Below are positions 17,424 to 27,141 of a stretch of DNA of 64,000 nucleotides, piece by piece. How positions within the stretch are numbered: position 1 is the stretch's first letter; the number at the start of each line of letters is the position of its first letter. The DNA comes from JBBIJO01 sp037445895. GTDB taxonomy: Bacteria > Bacteroidota > Ignavibacteria > Kapaibacteriales > UBA2268. The position numbers were made by a program, and so were the translations under genes. Below the pieces are notes generated by a model, which was not told the DNA's origin, searched no databases, and saw only the letters and a program-made list of their open reading frames with translations. The stretch spans positions 28,694 through 92,693 of the forward strand of contig JBBIJO010000008.1 in NCBI GenBank assembly GCA_037445895.1, in the 5' to 3' direction.

Positions 17424-17882
17424 ATGTTACGTTTACCTCAAAAAGACAATTACGTTTCGAATAATATTAATAAAATTGATAAATCCACTTTTTCCCACAA
17501 AGTGTATCAAAAGTGGAGTATAAAAAGGGTATTACTTGTTGTAGGAGGCATCGTTTCATTTGCTTTGGCCATAATTGGTATATTTTTACCATTATTGCCA
17601 ACAACTCCGTTTTTGTTGCTTTCAGCAACGTGTTTTGCACGAAGTTCCGAGCGACTTTACAACTTCTTGATAAATCACAAGCGCTTTGGTCCTATTATTA
17701 GGAATTATCGCGAAAAGAAAGCGGTGTCGCTTGCCAGCAAAATCTATGCTCTTATTTTGCTTTGGGTATCTATTTTAAGTAGTGCATTCTTCTTTGTCTC
17801 TATTATTTGGGTGAAAATTTTGTTGTTGTGTATTGCTTCGGCGGTAACCTACCATATCTTGCATCTGAAAACGGTAAGATAA
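17424..17882 (+). CDS. DUF454/YbaN-family inner-membrane protein
   Basis: A 152-residue protein whose core fits the DUF454 (YbaN) family: a first hydrophobic segment VLLVVGGIVSFALAIIGIFLPLLPTTPF contains the G-x-x-LPLLPTTPFLLL family signature, followed by CFARSSERLYNFL, a conserved NYREKKA segment, and two further TM helices at about 108-127 and 129-143. About 30 polar residues precede the first TM. Function of the family is unknown. The ATG start has no strong Shine-Dalgarno, as is common here. It is convergent with the TonB-type receptor gene. Confidence 0.88.
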   Translation: MLRLPQKDNYVSNNINKIDKSTFSHKVYQKWSIKRVLLVVGGIVSFALAIIGIFLPLLPTTPFLLLSATCFARSSERLYNFLINHKRFGPIIRNYREKKAVSLASKIYALILLWVSILSSAFFFVSIIWVKILLLCIASAVTYHILHLKTVR

Positions 17883-17920
17883 AAAATATTAATTTAAGAT
17901 TAAATTATACAATAAAGTTT

Positions 17921-17933
17921 GGCAACGGTTGCC
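17921..17933. terminator. Short GC hairpin between convergent genes
   Basis: GGCAA-CGG-TTGCC (17921-17933) forms a 5-bp hairpin between the ends of the YbaN-type gene and the receptor gene. No U-tract is present on either strand, so a termination role is weak. Confidence 0.25.
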
Positions 17934-17957
17934 CACGTATTTTGGATTTTAAATCAG

Positions 17958-20465
17958 TTATTCAAAGTCTATTTCCTGTGAGTCCTCGGGACGTTTGATT
18001 TTTGGTCGCTTATATTCATTTAGTTTGTATTGGAATCCGAGGAATGCCACTCTGCTTTCTCTTGTGCGGTGCATATACGAAACGAAGTTAGAGGCGTCCG
18101 TCGAAAGGTTGTAGTTTATTGTTTTAAACAAATCCATTATTCTGAAATTAATGGTTCCTCGTTCATTAAAGATGTCGATTTTCAACGCTAAACTTGTGGT
18201 GAAAATACCATCGAGGTGGCCTACACTTCCCATTGAAAAGAATCGCCAATACATACCTCCACCACCAGTTGTTACAACTGGGGAATCATAAGACATATTA
18301 AATTGGAGAGATATGTTTTTTGCAATATTAAAGATTGAATTAATCTTTGTATTCCAACTTTTACTATTTTTTGCAGGGATTCCATATTGTGGGATACTGT
18401 TGACATCCAAATAAAAATAACTCGCGCTCAGGTTGAGTTTCCACCATTCGAAAAAGTTTTGGTTCCAGATGACCTCGAGTCCTACTGTATTGCTACGGTT
18501 CAAATTCTCGTAGGTTGTTTCTGTGACGTTTGAATCGAGCAAACGAGTAACGCGCGAAATAATATCGGTGGTATATCTATAGAAAACTGTTAAATTTAGC
18601 GAGCCTTTAGGTAGATAATGCAGGTCCGTGATTTCGAATGAATTGATGTATTCAGGCTTTAATTCTGGATTACCTTTCGAAAGATTCTGCGGGTCGGAAT
18701 AATCAACAAAAGGATTTAAAGACATAAAACTTGGTCGGTTGACCCGTCGGCTATAACTGAGCATAACACTGTTTGCATCTGTCAGTTGATAGCTCAAATG
18801 AAGTGTTGGGAAAATGTTGAAATAGTCTTTTTCGAAGACCCGGCCAGATGTCTTTTGGTCTGCGTTTGTCGCAGCATATTCACTTCGTAAACCAAGTTGG
18901 TAGCCAAAATTCCCAAGTTTACTCGAAAAAGTTAAGTATCCAGCGTAAATGTTTTCGTTGTATATGAAGTTGTTACTAATCAAAGTATTTAAAATCCAAT
19001 CGTTTTCGCTCGGATCGAAATTGAAAAATGAATAATCAATGTTTATCGTTCGAAAGGAGCTTTTTAATCCTGTTTCGAGTCTTCCAAATGGTAAAGGTTG
19101 GATATAGCTTACTTCTCCAATCAAATTTTTATTTTTTTGTTGGGTTTTGTTTTTTTGGAAAATTTTATTGTAAGAAGTAGCGGTAACTGTGTCCAAGAAT
19201 ATTTGATTGTAATATGCTTCATCATTACCTCCAAAAACTGTATAAAGGAGGTTTGCGTTCAATTCTTGTTCTTTTGTATCGAAATTGCGTTTGTAGTTCA
19301 AACCAATGTCGTAGCTTGTGTTTGGTGATTCAGAACTGTTGAGTCGATAGTATTGGTTCGAATAATCTCCAATCAGGTTTTGGAAATTGTAACCTGTCGA
19401 ATCGCTTATTTGCCTTTTGAAAAATCCTAAATTTGTATTAAAAGTTAATGAATTATAGGCGTTAGGTGTCCATTCTGCAGTCAATTGTCCTCGATGAAAG
19501 AAGCCGCGTCGCAGAAAATTTTGTAACTGTGAAAGAAAAGTACTGTCGGGAACGAATGAGTTTCGGGTAGCATCTGTTGAACCCCGCATACTAAATTGGC
19601 GATAACTATATCCGAAAGTAGTGTTGAAGTTATCAGTTCGTAAATTTAAATTGAGCGAGGCATTGTATTTATCGGCTGTTCCAACATTTGTGTTTAAAAT
19701 TCCACCATACCCGAGCATAGTATTCTTTTTTAAAACAATGTTGATGATTCCGGCAACACCGTCGGGGTCGAACTTAGCGGAAGGATTCGTTATTACTTCA
19801 ATCCGCTCGATGTTATCGGCAGGGATTTGTTCCAAAACCGAGGTTCTATCGAAACCCAAAAGAGCCGATGGTTTCCCATCGATAAGAATAGTCACGTTTC
19901 CAGTTCCACGAAGACTAATGTTACCATCGATATCTACGCTAATAGAAGGAACATTCGCAAGAATATCCACCGCCGAACTGCCGGAAACCGTTAAATCTTT
20001 ATCGACGTTGTAAATCCTGCGGTCGATTTCGTAGGAAACTATATCTTTTTGTGCTGTAACCTCGACTTCGTTTGTTTGAACAGGTTCATTTTCGAAATGA
20101 ATTACTCCAACATTCACATTTGGATTTCTTGGTATTACAAAAATCGAATCGAATAATCTCGATTTATAACCAATGAATTTCAATTCAAGATAGTAGCGAC
20201 CAAAAGGAACTTTTGATATTTCAAAAATACCTTGCGAATTGGACAAAGCTCCGTTTACCAAAGAAGAATCGCGGTGCCGGTAAAGTCGAACGCTAACGAA
20301 TTCCATAGGTTTTCCGCTTTGGCTGTCGACGATTTTCCCTCGAATTGTTCCAATCGGTTCGCCTTGGAATTGGCCTCCTCGTTGGGTTTGCGGGTAAACC
20401 ATTATATCCGTTGCCAAAAGTAAAAAAGCAACCGTTAACCAAAAGTATATTTTAATATTTTTCAT
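17958..20465 (-). CDS. TonB-dependent receptor-like outer-membrane barrel with CarboxypepD_reg domain
   Basis: An 835-residue outer-membrane protein. After a signal peptide it has a CarboxypepD_reg-like domain (about 35-120, with GTIRGKIVDSQSGKPMEFVSVRL), a plug domain (about 135-245, with the SVDIDGNISLRGTGNVTILIDG and IERIEVITNPSAKFDPDG segments), then a long barrel of the OMP_b-brl_3 type rich in NLRTD, YNSLTFNTNLG and SYSRRVNRPSF. Such receptors take up ligands with TonB energy; the substrate cannot be read. A GTG at 20474 is part of the ribosome-binding site AGGTGG, so the ATG at 20465 is preferred. Divergent from uvrA. The C-terminus (KRPEDSQEIDFE) extends past the barrel. Confidence 0.92.
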   Translation of the reverse strand: MKNIKIYFWLTVAFLLLATDIMVYPQTQRGGQFQGEPIGTIRGKIVDSQSGKPMEFVSVRLYRHRDSSLVNGALSNSQGIFEISKVPFGRYYLELKFIGYKSRLFDSIFVIPRNPNVNVGVIHFENEPVQTNEVEVTAQKDIVSYEIDRRIYNVDKDLTVSGSSAVDILANVPSISVDIDGNISLRGTGNVTILIDGKPSALLGFDRTSVLEQIPADNIERIEVITNPSAKFDPDGVAGIINIVLKKNTMLGYGGILNTNVGTADKYNASLNLNLRTDNFNTTFGYSYRQFSMRGSTDATRNSFVPDSTFLSQLQNFLRRGFFHRGQLTAEWTPNAYNSLTFNTNLGFFKRQISDSTGYNFQNLIGDYSNQYYRLNSSESPNTSYDIGLNYKRNFDTKEQELNANLLYTVFGGNDEAYYNQIFLDTVTATSYNKIFQKNKTQQKNKNLIGEVSYIQPLPFGRLETGLKSSFRTINIDYSFFNFDPSENDWILNTLISNNFIYNENIYAGYLTFSSKLGNFGYQLGLRSEYAATNADQKTSGRVFEKDYFNIFPTLHLSYQLTDANSVMLSYSRRVNRPSFMSLNPFVDYSDPQNLSKGNPELKPEYINSFEITDLHYLPKGSLNLTVFYRYTTDIISRVTRLLDSNVTETTYENLNRSNTVGLEVIWNQNFFEWWKLNLSASYFYLDVNSIPQYGIPAKNSKSWNTKINSIFNIAKNISLQFNMSYDSPVVTTGGGGMYWRFFSMGSVGHLDGIFTTSLALKIDIFNERGTINFRIMDLFKTINYNLSTDASNFVSYMHRTRESRVAFLGFQYKLNEYKRPKIKRPEDSQEIDFE

Positions 20466-20562
20466 AATTTCCACCTAAAAAGAAAAAATAGACGAATAAC
20501 CCATTTACTACTTTTAAAGACAACCGAACGCGTGAAAAGGTTTAATTTTAGAAAAAATTTTG

Positions 20563-20570
20563 TATATTTG
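20563..20570 (+). promoter_or_regulatory. TATATTTG promoter-like box before uvrA
   Basis: TATATTTG matches TAnnTTTG and lies 24 bases upstream of the uvrA ATG. No clear TTTG -33 partner is seen. Confidence 0.4.
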
Positions 20571-20593
20571 TTGTTTTTCTTTTTTAATTGCAT

Positions 20594-23377
20594 ATGAAAA
20601 AGAGCATTGTAATCAAAAAGGCTTCGACTCATAATTTGAAAGGTATAGACCTCGAGATACCTCTTCGAAGCTTAACAGTGATAAGCGGAGTAAGTGGTTC
20701 GGGGAAATCTTCGCTTGCCTTCGATACAATTTATGCCGAAGGGCAAAGAAGATTTGTAGAATCTCTGTCGGCATATTCCCGTCAATTTCTTGAACGTATG
20801 CCACGACCCGATGTCGAAAGCATTACAGGAATCCCGCCTGCTGTTGCAATCCAGCAACGAACACAGTCGAAAAATCCACGTTCAACTGTGGGGACAATCA
20901 CCGAAATTTATGACTACTTACGTTTAGTTTTTGGTCGGATTGGCATTACAATTTGTAGGAAATGCAAACAGCAAGTTCGACGGTTTAATCCGCAGAATTC
21001 ATTTGAATATCTTGAGCAAAATTGGGAAGATGGCGATAAGATTTATATTTTATACCCTTTACGAAAGAATTCGAGAAATCTGATGGATGAACTGAAAACG
21101 GCTAAGCAACTTGGATTTTCGCGCATTTATCTTCCACAGGATGATGAAATTGTCGATATACAGGGATTTGTGCCTCGACCAAACACTAAACTATCGGACA
21201 TTTTTGTTGTGGTTGACCGCGTTGGGCTTCGTTTCGATAACGAAACGAAGTCGAGAATTATCGATTCGATTGAAATTGCGTTTGCTCAAGGTAATGGGCG
21301 AATTGTAATTAAGAATTTAACAAAATCACAAACTAAAAAATTCACGACGGAATACGAATGCCCCGATTGCGAAATAATTTATAAGGAACCAGAACCTAGA
21401 TTATTTTCTTTTAATAATCCTTATGGTGCTTGCCCAATTTGCCAGGGCTTTGGGCGTACGGTGGATATCGACGAGGACTTAGTAATTCCCGACAAAAGCA
21501 AAAGTCTTCGCCAAGGCGCCTTGCATCCTTTTAGAACGAACTCCTACGCAAGTATTTTGAATGAAATATTAGATGCAGCCGTAAAATCTAACATTTCGAT
21601 TGATAAGCCTATTCGCGATTTCACGTCCGAAGAGTTAGACTTCCTATGGAATGGTAATAATAACTTCTGGGGTTTAAATGCTTATTTCAAGTATTTGGAG
21701 GAAAAGAATTACAAAGTTCAGAATCGAGTAATGCTTGCCCGATACCGCGGTTTCACAAATTGCAAAGCTTGCGGCGGTAGTCGGCTTCGAACATCTGCTC
21801 GCCAGGTCTTTGTCGCAGGTAAAAATATACCGGAACTTATCCGAATGTCGTTGGATAAACTTTATAATTTTTTCGATACTATTAAATTATCCGATTATGA
21901 ATGGAAAGTGGTTGGCCAGGTAGTAAAATATATTATTTGGCGTTTGCAGTTGCTTATTGATATTGGATTACATTATCTTACGCTCGAAAGATTGACCCAT
22001 ACGCTTTCCGGAGGCGAGTTGCAACGTATTTACCTTTCGAATGCACTTGGTTCCTCGCTTGTAGGAACACTCTTTGTTTTGGATGAGCCAAGTATTGGTT
22101 TGCATCCCCGCGATACTAATCGGTTGTTGAAAATACTTTTCAAACTCCGGGATTCGGGAAATACAATTATCGTGGTCGAACACGACCCCGATATTATCAA
22201 AGAAGGCGATTTTATAGTCGATTTGGGTCCTTCGGCTGGCGAGTTTGGGGGCGAAATTGTATTTTCCGGTTCATACAACGATTTATTGAAAGCAAAGGAT
22301 TCGTTGACTGCACAATATATTTCTGGAAAAAAGCAGATAAAAATCAAAAAGGTCAAACGCGAACCCAAAGGATTTATTAAAATTTACAAGGCTCGGCAGC
22401 ACAATCTTAAAATTGATTATCTTGAAATTCCTTTGGGTCAAATGACTGTAATCACAGGAGTATCTGGTTCGGGAAAAAGCACCCTCGTCCACGATGTTAT
22501 TTATCGCGGATTGTATAATTTAACAATACACAACGAGGCAACAACATCCGCATATGAGCGTGTCTTTGTAGATGGGTTCTTTGGAAAAGTTGAGTTAGTT
22601 GATCAAAATCCAATAGGGAAATCAACACGTTCGACACTTGCAACATATTCAAAAGTTTTCGATTTGATAAGGGATATTTTTGCTGCAACTCCGCTTGCTA
22701 AGCAATTGGGGTTAAAACCTGGCTATTTCTCGTTTAATGTTCCCGGGGGGCGTTGCGAAACTTGCGAAGGCGAGGGTTTCATTACTGTCGAAATGCAATT
22801 TCTTCCCGATGTGTTGTTAGAATGCGAAGATTGCAAAGGGACAAGGTATAAAAAAGAAGCTAAAAATATCCTTTACAAAGGAAAAAACATTGTCGATGTT
22901 CTCAATATGAGTGTGGACGAGGCTATTGAGTTTTTTATAGATGAGCCAAAAATTGTTCAAAAGCTTAAGGTATATCGAGATATTGGTTTAGGATACATTC
23001 GATTAGGCCAATCTTCCACGATGCTTTCGGGGGGAGAATCGCAAAGAATCAAATTAGCTTCGTATATCGAACAAGGGGATGTTAGCGATTATATTTTTAT
23101 TTTTGATGAACCTACAACAGGACTGCATCTTGATGATATTGCAAAGCTTCTCGATTGTTTGCAAAGGCTCGTCGATGCTGGTAATACCGTTATTATTATT
23201 GAACATAATCTCAATGTAATTTCGTCTGCGGATTGGGTCATCGATCTTGGGCCAGAGGCTGGCGACGAAGGAGGCAAAGTAGTTGCAAAAGGAACTCCCG
23301 AAAGCCTTGTAAAAGTTCGAACTTCACATACTGGACGAGCATTACAGGAATTCTATAATGGACTCGACAAAAAATAA
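20594..23377 (+). CDS. uvrA: Excinuclease ABC subunit UvrA
   Basis: The damage-recognition ATPase of nucleotide excision repair. Both ABC modules are visible: Walker A GVSGSGKSSLAFDT near residue 31 and GVSGSGKSTL near residue 630, signatures LSGGELQRIYL and LSGGESQRIKL, and Walker B LFVLDEPSIGLH and IFIFDEPTTGLH. Zinc modules CPDC...CPIC (about 252-280) and CETC...CEDC (about 720-750) are intact, as is VEMQFLPDV. At about 927 residues it is full length. I start at the ATG at 20594; a TTG two codons earlier is less likely. It is divergent from the receptor gene and stands alone. Confidence 0.97.
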   Translation: MKKSIVIKKASTHNLKGIDLEIPLRSLTVISGVSGSGKSSLAFDTIYAEGQRRFVESLSAYSRQFLERMPRPDVESITGIPPAVAIQQRTQSKNPRSTVGTITEIYDYLRLVFGRIGITICRKCKQQVRRFNPQNSFEYLEQNWEDGDKIYILYPLRKNSRNLMDELKTAKQLGFSRIYLPQDDEIVDIQGFVPRPNTKLSDIFVVVDRVGLRFDNETKSRIIDSIEIAFAQGNGRIVIKNLTKSQTKKFTTEYECPDCEIIYKEPEPRLFSFNNPYGACPICQGFGRTVDIDEDLVIPDKSKSLRQGALHPFRTNSYASILNEILDAAVKSNISIDKPIRDFTSEELDFLWNGNNNFWGLNAYFKYLEEKNYKVQNRVMLARYRGFTNCKACGGSRLRTSARQVFVAGKNIPELIRMSLDKLYNFFDTIKLSDYEWKVVGQVVKYIIWRLQLLIDIGLHYLTLERLTHTLSGGELQRIYLSNALGSSLVGTLFVLDEPSIGLHPRDTNRLLKILFKLRDSGNTIIVVEHDPDIIKEGDFIVDLGPSAGEFGGEIVFSGSYNDLLKAKDSLTAQYISGKKQIKIKKVKREPKGFIKIYKARQHNLKIDYLEIPLGQMTVITGVSGSGKSTLVHDVIYRGLYNLTIHNEATTSAYERVFVDGFFGKVELVDQNPIGKSTRSTLATYSKVFDLIRDIFAATPLAKQLGLKPGYFSFNVPGGRCETCEGEGFITVEMQFLPDVLLECEDCKGTRYKKEAKNILYKGKNIVDVLNMSVDEAIEFFIDEPKIVQKLKVYRDIGLGYIRLGQSSTMLSGGESQRIKLASYIEQGDVSDYIFIFDEPTTGLHLDDIAKLLDCLQRLVDAGNTVIIIEHNLNVISSADWVIDLGPEAGDEGGKVVAKGTPESLVKVRTSHTGRALQEFYNGLDKK

Positions 23378-23604
23378 ATGTATAGAATTTAGCTATGTTT
23401 CGGACAAACGATTGCAGTCTCTTGTTCAATAGTATCGCTTGATTGCGGGCAATGTGTAAATTATTTCTACTAAACTATCCTTTTCCTTTTTGCCCCTTTC
23501 ATTATTTTATAAGAAGAGGAGGAATGAGGTAACAAAGTGGAATTTGCAAACAAGTTCGATACATAATTTTTATTTTTAGGTAACAAGTTTCCTTCTTTTT
23601 TTAG

Positions 23605-23614
23605 TAGTTTTGTA
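23605..23614 (+). promoter_or_regulatory. TAGTTTTGTA promoter-like box before sucC
   Basis: TAGTTTTGTA fits TAnnTTTG and differs by one base from the TAATTTTGTA shared by other genes here. It lies 32 bases upstream of the sucC ATG, whose ribosome-binding site AAGGA is at about 23636. Confidence 0.45.
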
Positions 23615-23645
23615 AATTATTTCGTTAAATAACATAAGGAAATCA

Positions 23646-24890
23646 ATGAAAATTCACGAGTATCAAGCAAAAGAATTACTGAAAAGGTTCAATGTTCCTA
23701 CTCTGTTCAATCGTGTAGTATTCCATCCTGAAGAGGCAGGACGTATTGCTTACGAGGAGTTCGAAACAAAAGGTCGAACGACTGTTGTAGTTAAAGCCCA
23801 AGTATATGCTGGCGGGCGTGGTAAAGGAATTGTCTATGACCCGGGAACTGATGAGCCGATAGTTTTCGGAGAAAAGGAGGTTCGCGGCGTTAATATTGTG
23901 AGTGGCGAAAATCTTGCCGACCGCGTCTATCAATACTCTGTCAAAATGTTGGGCAAAAAACTTGTTACTGTTCAAACAGGCAAAACAGGAACGATAATTC
24001 GAAGGCTTTTATTGGAAGAAGGTATCGGAATCGAAAAAGAATTCTATGCCGGAATTGTTTTGGATAGAAATGCGGGACAAACCGCGATAATGGTATCTAC
24101 CGAAGGTGGTGTCGAAATCGAGAAAGTTGCCGAAGGAAATCCCGAAAAAATTATAAAAGAATGGATAAACCCATCCATTGGATTCCAAGCATATCAAGGG
24201 CGACGTTTAGCTTTTGGATTGGGATTGAAAGGCGAGCCATTCAAAAACTTTCTTTCGTTTATTACCAATTTAGTTCGTGCATACGACGAATTAGATTGCA
24301 GTTTGCTCGAAATAAATCCATTAGTGTTGACAACCGAAGGAAAGATGGTTGCCCTCGATGCAAAAATGAATTTTGACGATAATGCGTTATTCCGCCACCC
24401 AGAATATCTCGAACTTCGGGATACTTCCGAGGAAGATCCTTTGGAAGTTGAAGCTTCCAAATACGATTTAAACTATATTAAGTTGGACGGTAATGTCGGT
24501 TGTATGGTCAACGGGGCTGGACTTGCAATGTCCACAATGGATTTAATTCAACTATCGGGTGGAAACCCTGCTAACTTTCTCGACGTTGGGGGAGGTGCCA
24601 ACGTAGAAAGGATTTCGAATGCTTTTCGGATAATGCTTTCTGACCCAAATGTCAAGGCTGTCTTGATTAATATTTTCGGAGGCATTGTTCGCTGCGATAA
24701 AGTTGCTTATGGAATTGTCGATGCTCTTGCTAATGTCGAAGTAAAAGTGCCAGTCATTGTTCGATTGGATGGGACAAACGCCGAAGAAGGGCTCGAAGTG
24801 CTTAAAAACTCGGGATTGCAATTCCACACAGCCAAAACATTCGAGGAAGCAGCAAAAACCGTTACAGAAGTTGTTGCCTCGATTGTCTAA
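23646..24890 (+). CDS. sucC: Succinate-CoA ligase beta subunit (ADP/GDP-forming)
   Basis: The ATP-grasp subunit of succinyl-CoA synthetase in the TCA cycle. The start KIHEYQAKELLKRFNVPT, the nucleotide-binding VVKAQVYAGGRGKG, LLEINPLVLT, MVNGAGLAMSTMD, FLDVGGGANVERI and the VLINIFGGIVRCDKVA motif with the phosphohistidine-loop contact region are all family hallmarks. At 414 residues it is slightly longer than E. coli SucC (388). The alpha subunit gene sucD, often adjacent, is not found downstream, where a barrel-protein gene follows after 89 bases. Confidence 0.95.
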   Translation: MKIHEYQAKELLKRFNVPTLFNRVVFHPEEAGRIAYEEFETKGRTTVVVKAQVYAGGRGKGIVYDPGTDEPIVFGEKEVRGVNIVSGENLADRVYQYSVKMLGKKLVTVQTGKTGTIIRRLLLEEGIGIEKEFYAGIVLDRNAGQTAIMVSTEGGVEIEKVAEGNPEKIIKEWINPSIGFQAYQGRRLAFGLGLKGEPFKNFLSFITNLVRAYDELDCSLLEINPLVLTTEGKMVALDAKMNFDDNALFRHPEYLELRDTSEEDPLEVEASKYDLNYIKLDGNVGCMVNGAGLAMSTMDLIQLSGGNPANFLDVGGGANVERISNAFRIMLSDPNVKAVLINIFGGIVRCDKVAYGIVDALANVEVKVPVIVRLDGTNAEEGLEVLKNSGLQFHTAKTFEEAAKTVTEVVASIV

Positions 24891-24979
24891 AAACTAGTTA
24901 AAAAAGAATTTGAAGGCTTGCATCTACTGTGCTCTCTTTGATTTGTTATTATTTTAATTATTAACTACTAATGTGTTTT

Positions 24980-25620
24980 ATGAAAAAATTATTTGTTCTC
25001 GTTTTAATATTTCCCTTTGCAGTTTCTATTCCAAGTCTCAGTTTAACGTTGGTGTTTCGCCGGGATTCGTATTGAATAGTTTCTATGTCGGTTATCAGTT
25101 CGGCGATTTTGTGCCATATATCGGATTACAGTTCCTAAGTGGTTCGGTGACTTCTACACATTCATACGACGATTTCGATAATAATGGCAATCGTGTTCAT
25201 TTTGAGGATAAAGAAGAAATCAGTGGAAATATTTTTATGCCTTACTTAGGAGTTAAATATTTTGCTTTGAAGGAGAAAGATTTGAAAGGCTACGTAAATT
25301 TTTGTCTGTTTAAGCCATTGGTTTCTTTGGAAGAAAAGTATAATGGCGAAATCAACCAGGATTTGAAATCCACGATGGATAAACTTTCTATATTGGGCTT
25401 TGATTTAGGCATTGGAGCAGAATATTTTCTGAGTAAGCAATTTAGTATCGGTGGTGAATTTGGTGTGCATTTATTTTGGTTCAATTTTGATATCGAAAAC
25501 ACACGATTAGTTTACAACCCAACAACTGGCGAAAGTGAACCACTTCCGGACAACTGGAAGAATAAATTAAATCTTACATCAACTTTTACCAAAATTATTC
25601 TAAATTATTACTTTAATTAG
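24980..25620 (+). CDS. Secreted outer-membrane barrel protein, apparently frameshifted after its signal peptide
   Basis: An ATG at 24980 opens a good signal peptide (MKKLFVLVLIFPFAVS) but that frame stops at 25073-25075. The rest of a barrel-like protein, from about SQFNVGVSPGF onward to the final LNYYFN, is read in the frame one base earlier, which is open from 24973 to 25620 and itself starts with an implausible GTG (MFYEKIICSRF). The two parts join sensibly if one base is missing between about 25010 and 25045, near the CCCTTTG run. Mature strands such as VPYIGLQFLSG, MPYLGVKYFAL, GIGAEYFLSKQFSIGGEFG and the terminal aromatic suggest a small outer-membrane barrel. Either a real inactivation, an assembly error or phase variation. 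Confidence 0.7.
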
Positions 25621-25838
25621 ATAGATGCTGGGTTAATATTTTTACTTTTCGCGGCAAGTAGCGTTAGTTGTATAGGACGATTTATTAATAGCTATTACTA
25701 AATAACAGTAATTGAACAATGAGGTGCACTTCTTGTTGAAAAGCTTATTCCACGATTTGTGATTTTATATGATGAAAAAGTTAATGAATTGCCAACACAA
25801 CCTATAATATTTTATTAACATTGTCCCAGTTCATATTT

Positions 25839-25866
25839 TTTGATATTTTAATTTTTTGTAATTTTG
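25839..25866 (+). promoter_or_regulatory. Candidate rplS promoter (TTTG-N16-TAATTTTG)
   Basis: TTTG (25839-25842) and TAATTTTG (25859-25866) are 16 bases apart, the same arrangement as before tRNA-Arg and the gene at 1538. The rplS ATG lies 26 bases downstream with GCGAGG as ribosome-binding site. Confidence 0.6.
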
Positions 25867-25892
25867 CATTCTTTTTTCTTGCGAGGTAAAAA

Positions 25893-26273
25893 ATGAATAA
25901 ACTTGAATTTGTTAACGAGCTGATAGCCGAACGAGCGAAGAACATTAAGAAACAAAAGGACGGGGAAAACTACTCCGAAACCCCAAATTTTAAACCTGGC
26001 GATGTTGTTAATGTTGCAGTTCGGGTTGTTGAAGGCGACAAAGAGCGAATCCAAAATTTTAAAGGCATTGTCCTAGCCCGCCGGGGAAGCGGTCCGAACC
26101 AGACGTTTCGTGTTCGAAAAATTTCGAACGGTGTTGGGGTCGAACGTATTTTTCCACTTTATTCTCCAATGATTCAAAACATAACAATTGTTCAACGAAG
26201 CAAAGTCCGACGTGCGAAACTCTATTACCTGCGCGGAATGAGCGAAAAGAAAATTCGCCAGAAATTATCGTAA
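25893..26273 (+). CDS. rplS: 50S ribosomal protein L19
   Basis: A structural protein at the 30S-50S interface. The family core is plain: FKPGDVVNVAVRVVEGDKERIQNFKGIVLARRGSG, TFRVRKISNGVGVERIFPLYSP, and the basic tail RSKVRRAKLYYLRGMSEKKIRQK. The 126-residue length is normal for Bacteroidota-type L19. GCGAGG precedes the ATG. In many genomes rplS follows trmD; here it stands alone with its own promoter, 22 kb away and on the other strand, and is followed after 14 bases by an MGMT-family gene that probably shares its transcript. Confidence 0.97.
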   Translation: MNKLEFVNELIAERAKNIKKQKDGENYSETPNFKPGDVVNVAVRVVEGDKERIQNFKGIVLARRGSGPNQTFRVRKISNGVGVERIFPLYSPMIQNITIVQRSKVRRAKLYYLRGMSEKKIRQKLS

Positions 26274-26287
26274 AGTTACTATAAACT

Positions 26288-26788
26288 ATGTCGAAAAAGA
26301 AAAGTTGGAGCGAGAAACTTGCTGATTCTAAAAATTTACCAAAGCTTGTCGTTCTCGAAGGCGAAGCAGCGCGCAAATGGGGTGGAAAAAAAATGGTTGT
26401 CCCACGTCCCATTGACGTAAAGGATTTAATGCAACAAGTTCCCGAAGGCAGAGTTACAACTATCAACGAAATTCGGAAAGCACTCGCATTAAAATACTGC
26501 GTCGATACTGCTTGTCCTTTAACAACTGGGATATTTGTTTGGGTAACTGCACACGCAAGCAATGAAATGATTCAACACGGGGAAGCAGAAGTTGTTCCCT
26601 ATTGGCGGACTTTGAAAAACCAAGGACAATTAAACGAAAAATTCCCAAATGGTGTTGAAAATCAACAACAAAGATTAGTCAATGAGGGGTTTTTTATAGT
26701 TTCCAAAGGTAGGAAGTTCTTCGTGCAAGATTTTGACAAATATTTATTTAAATCTTCTGAATTTTTATTTGAGTTATCTCCTTTATAA
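26288..26788 (+). CDS. MGMT-family (O6-alkylguanine transferase-like) protein
   Basis: A 166-residue protein whose middle resembles the DNA-binding domain of methylguanine methyltransferases: VPEGRVTTINEIRKALALKY matches the V-P-x-G-x-V-x-T-Y-x-x-I-A region, and DTACPLTTGIFVW sits where the PCHRV acceptor-cysteine motif would be, keeping a Cys-Pro but not the HRV part. Similar proteins with N-terminal EKL-D-KNLPK and a VPRPIDV segment are conserved and annotated only as MGMT family. Whether it dealkylates DNA, or only binds it as alkyltransferase-like proteins do, cannot be told. It lies 14 bases downstream of rplS. Confidence 0.75.
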   Translation: MSKKKSWSEKLADSKNLPKLVVLEGEAARKWGGKKMVVPRPIDVKDLMQQVPEGRVTTINEIRKALALKYCVDTACPLTTGIFVWVTAHASNEMIQHGEAEVVPYWRTLKNQGQLNEKFPNGVENQQQRLVNEGFFIVSKGRKFFVQDFDKYLFKSSEFLFELSPL

Positions 26789-27141
26789 TCCTTATTGGTT
26801 AGTCCTTAATTTTTGGTAGTATTTCAATATTATTCGAGTTGTAAATACGGTTGAAGTTTTGCCATATAGAATCTCGTGGGCGAAGGAATCAGCAAGTAGG
26901 AAGCCTTCGGCATTTTCCTATGCAGGGTTTCCTTTTTGCCATTAATTAAACTTTTTTTCCATATTCATATAGCCATTGATTTTATTGGTAGGGGAAATTT
27001 TTAGGATTTTTTAAGAAAGATAAAGCTAATTGTTCTTTCAAGACTTTGAATACCTACTGAAAAATGATTCAAATAGATATAAATTTATAAATGTTTTTGT
27101 AATTTTAAATAATTTTTAAGGTAATTTAAAATATTATTGAG
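26789..27141. other. Intergenic region without a recognised gene
   Basis: Holds a weak hairpin at 26898-26919 (AGGAA...TTCCT around GCC-TTC-GGC) that could end the rplS transcript. TGTTTTTG at 27092-27099 is one mismatch from the TAnnTTTG box and might serve the next gene. I see no open frame or RNA of note. Confidence 0.4.
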
